From the NCBI RefSeq assembly GCF_014650675.1, contig NZ_BMVK01000005.1:478032-542031 (forward strand): a stretch of 64,000 bases of DNA. Direction: 5' to 3'. The DNA comes from Streptomyces anulatus (GTDB lineage Bacteria > Actinomycetota > Actinomycetes > Streptomycetales > Streptomycetaceae). This document shows, one piece after another, positions 62,548 to 64,000 of this stretch. How positions within the stretch are numbered: position 1 is the first letter of the stretch; each line of letters begins with the position of its first letter. The notes under the pieces were generated by a model that made no database searches, was not told the DNA's origin, and saw only the letters and a program-made list of their open reading frames with translations. A program made the position numbers and the translations under genes.

Positions 62548-63935
62548 CACCCGGACCGCGCACGCCGCCCCTCGATCTGCTGGGGGTGGGGGCAGGGCCC
62601 TTCAACCTCTCGCTCGCCGCGCTCGCCGACGGCGTCCCCGGGCTGCGCACCGCCTTCCACGAGCAGCGCGCCGCCTTCCACTGGCACCCCGGGCTGCTCA
62701 TCGAGGGCGCGACGCTCCAAGTCCCGTTCCTGGCCGACCTGGTGAGCCTTGTCGAGCCCACCAGCCCCTGGTCCTACCTCAATTACCTCAAGATCCGCCG
62801 CAGGCTCTTCCCGTTCTACTTCGCCGAGCACTTCCACATCCACCGCACCGAGTTCGACAACTATCTGCGCTGGGTGAGCACCGAACTCCCCGCCACCCGC
62901 TTCGGCCACCGGGTCGACACGGTGGCCTGGGACCCCGGACAGGACGCGTTCGCCGTGGAGTTCACCCGGCTGGGTCCCGACGGGGAGACGCTCACGACCG
63001 GGCTCACCCACGCCCGTAACCTCGCCCTCGGCGTCGGCACGGCCCCGCACGTCCCCGAACCGCTGCGGGAGCTGGTCCAGGACCCGGCCGCCGCGGTCCT
63101 GCACTCCGCGGACTATCTCTCCCAGCGGAACCGGCTGCTGGCCGCCCGCCACATCACCGTCGTCGGCTCGGGCCAGTCGGGCGCCGAAGTCCTGCTGGAC
63201 CTGCTGCGGTCCCGGCCCGAGGGGGCGGAGGGGCTGACCTGGCTGGCCCGTACGCCCGCGTTCGCGCCCATGGAGTACAGCAAGATCGGCCTGGAGCAGT
63301 TCACCCCCGACTACACCCGCTACTTCCACGGACTTCCGCAGGCCACCCGGGACCGGCTCCTGCCCCGCCAGTGGCAGCTGTACAAGGGCGTCAGCGGGGA
63401 CACGCTGGGGGACATCCACGACGAGCTGTACCGGCGCAGCCTCGGCGGAGGCTGGCCCGATGTCACCCTCACCCCCGGCATCGAGGTCACCGGCGCAGCC
63501 GTCACCGAGGCGGGCCGCATCGAACTGGGCGTCGAGCACGGCCAGCAGGAGGCGCGGGGCCGCCTCGTCACGGACGCCGTCGTCCTCGCCACCGGATACC
63601 GGGAGCGCCCCGTCGACCTGCTGCTCGCCGCTCTCGACCCGTACATCGTCCGCGACGAGACCGGGCGTCCGCAGGTCGACGCGGCCCAACGGCTCGTCCT
63701 CGCACCGGAGATAGCCGGTTCCGTCTTCGTGCAGAACGCCGAGCGGCACACACACGGCGTCGGGACACCGGACCTGGGCCTGGCCGCCTGGCGTTCCGCC
63801 GTCATCGTCAACACGCTGACGGGCAAGGAGTTCTACCCGCTGCCCGAACGGACGGCTTTCACCACGTTCGGTCTCGGCGCGCGGGACCGTGACGACCGGG
63901 ACACCGCGTCACGTCCGGCCGAAGAACGACGGTGA
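62544..63935 (+). CDS. Lysine/ornithine/diamine N-monooxygenase (siderophore hydroxylase)
   Basis: The 463-residue flavoprotein is of the SidA/IucD/PvdA/DesB type: LDLLGVGAGPFNLSLAAL (FAD), FHWHPGLLIEGATLQVPFLADLVSLVEPTSPWSYLNYLK (family signature), ITVVGSGQSGAEVLLDLL (NADPH) and DAVVLATGYRERPVD (late ATGY motif). It N-hydroxylates an amine, probably the diamine made by the preceding decarboxylase. The start at 62544 has a strong GGAGGAA. The stop overlaps a further GTG at 63932, so the operon continues past the window. Confidence 0.93.
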   Translation: MTPGPRTPPLDLLGVGAGPFNLSLAALADGVPGLRTAFHEQRAAFHWHPGLLIEGATLQVPFLADLVSLVEPTSPWSYLNYLKIRRRLFPFYFAEHFHIHRTEFDNYLRWVSTELPATRFGHRVDTVAWDPGQDAFAVEFTRLGPDGETLTTGLTHARNLALGVGTAPHVPEPLRELVQDPAAAVLHSADYLSQRNRLLAARHITVVGSGQSGAEVLLDLLRSRPEGAEGLTWLARTPAFAPMEYSKIGLEQFTPDYTRYFHGLPQATRDRLLPRQWQLYKGVSGDTLGDIHDELYRRSLGGGWPDVTLTPGIEVTGAAVTEAGRIELGVEHGQQEARGRLVTDAVVLATGYRERPVDLLLAALDPYIVRDETGRPQVDAAQRLVLAPEIAGSVFVQNAERHTHGVGTPDLGLAAWRSAVIVNTLTGKEFYPLPERTAFTTFGLGARDRDDRDTASRPAEERR

Positions 63936-64000
63936 CGACGGTCCCGGAACGGCCGCGGGCCGCGCGGTGGGGTTCACCGTGCGGCCCGGGGCGGGGGTGT
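63932..64000 (+). CDS. Start of the next siderophore gene (partial, frame uncertain)
   Basis: A GTG at 63932 overlaps the hydroxylase stop by 4 nt and its frame is open to the window end. Another possible start, the GTG at 63967, would read GFTVRPGAGV, resembling the first strand of GNAT acyltransferases often found at this position. Only 69 bases are visible, so frame and product remain undecided. Confidence 0.35.
   Translation, partial: MTTVPERPRAARWGSPCGPGRGC

Overview
The window is a high-G+C chromosomal segment that looks like Streptomyces: strong G/C bias at third codon positions, many GTG starts and one TTG start, short operons joined by ATGA/GTGA overlaps, G/C stem-loop terminators without U-tracts, and family content typical of that genus (2-methylisoborneol genes, F420-type oxidoreductases, an IdeR/DmdR1-type iron box, two-component and XRE regulators). 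I found no rRNA, tRNA, CRISPR array, transposase or integrase. Most of it reads as core chromosome with some lineage-variable genes. Both ends cut operons.

Layout. 1-4.2 kb: the end of a sugar ABC operon (binding protein, permease, single-domain ATPase) followed by a ROK sugar kinase and a membrane protein. 4.7-8.4 kb: a 2-methylisoborneol operon encoding a family 2B encapsulin shell with a cyclic-nucleotide-binding domain, the terpene cyclase and the geranyl-PP C-methyltransferase. 8.6-14.7 kb: single genes (Acg-type nitroreductase, PcaD-PcaC fusion, metallo-beta-lactamase-fold protein, exonuclease III, HTH/Clp-N protein, SDR). 14.9-18.1 kb: a complete gluABCD-type amino-acid transporter. 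18.1-23.7 kb: exported hydrolase, lipoprotein L,D-transpeptidase divergent from a MurJ-like flippase, and a TMEM175 channel. 24.1-35.7 kb: a DUF11 protein without a signal peptide, an ArsR/SRPBCC pair, trypsin, an unknown membrane-anchored protein, gamma-glutamyltransferase, GH75 chitosanase, a NADAR protein, a second-type methionine aminopeptidase locus divergent from an XRE regulator, and an F420/PPOX protein.

35.9-42.2 kb: a reductive pyrimidine or hydantoin catabolism operon (nitrilase-fold amidohydrolase, class III aminotransferase, dihydropyrimidinase, F420-type oxidoreductase, NCS1 transporter). 42.3-48.3 kb: secreted proteins, an amidase, a CMD/AhpD-like protein and a NarL-type two-component pair. 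48.4-55.3 kb: monomeric isocitrate dehydrogenase, a membrane molybdopterin oxidoreductase, an FAD monooxygenase and a rearranged lipoate ligase. 55.4-59.5 kb: cobF, and metE behind a cobalamin riboswitch. 59.6-60.6 kb: an Imm49 protein. 60.7-64 kb: the start of an iron-box-controlled NRPS-independent siderophore operon (PLP decarboxylase, amine N-hydroxylase), cut by the window end.

The most notable features outside the genes are a perfect palindrome with a third repeat between map and its divergent XRE regulator; a TTGACA/TACGGT promoter inside a palindrome at a leaderless Clp-N gene; about ten starts that look leaderless; a perfect 22-bp palindrome ahead of the two-component pair; and two tiny ORFs, each with its own Shine-Dalgarno sequence and 4-nt overlaps, in the siderophore operon.
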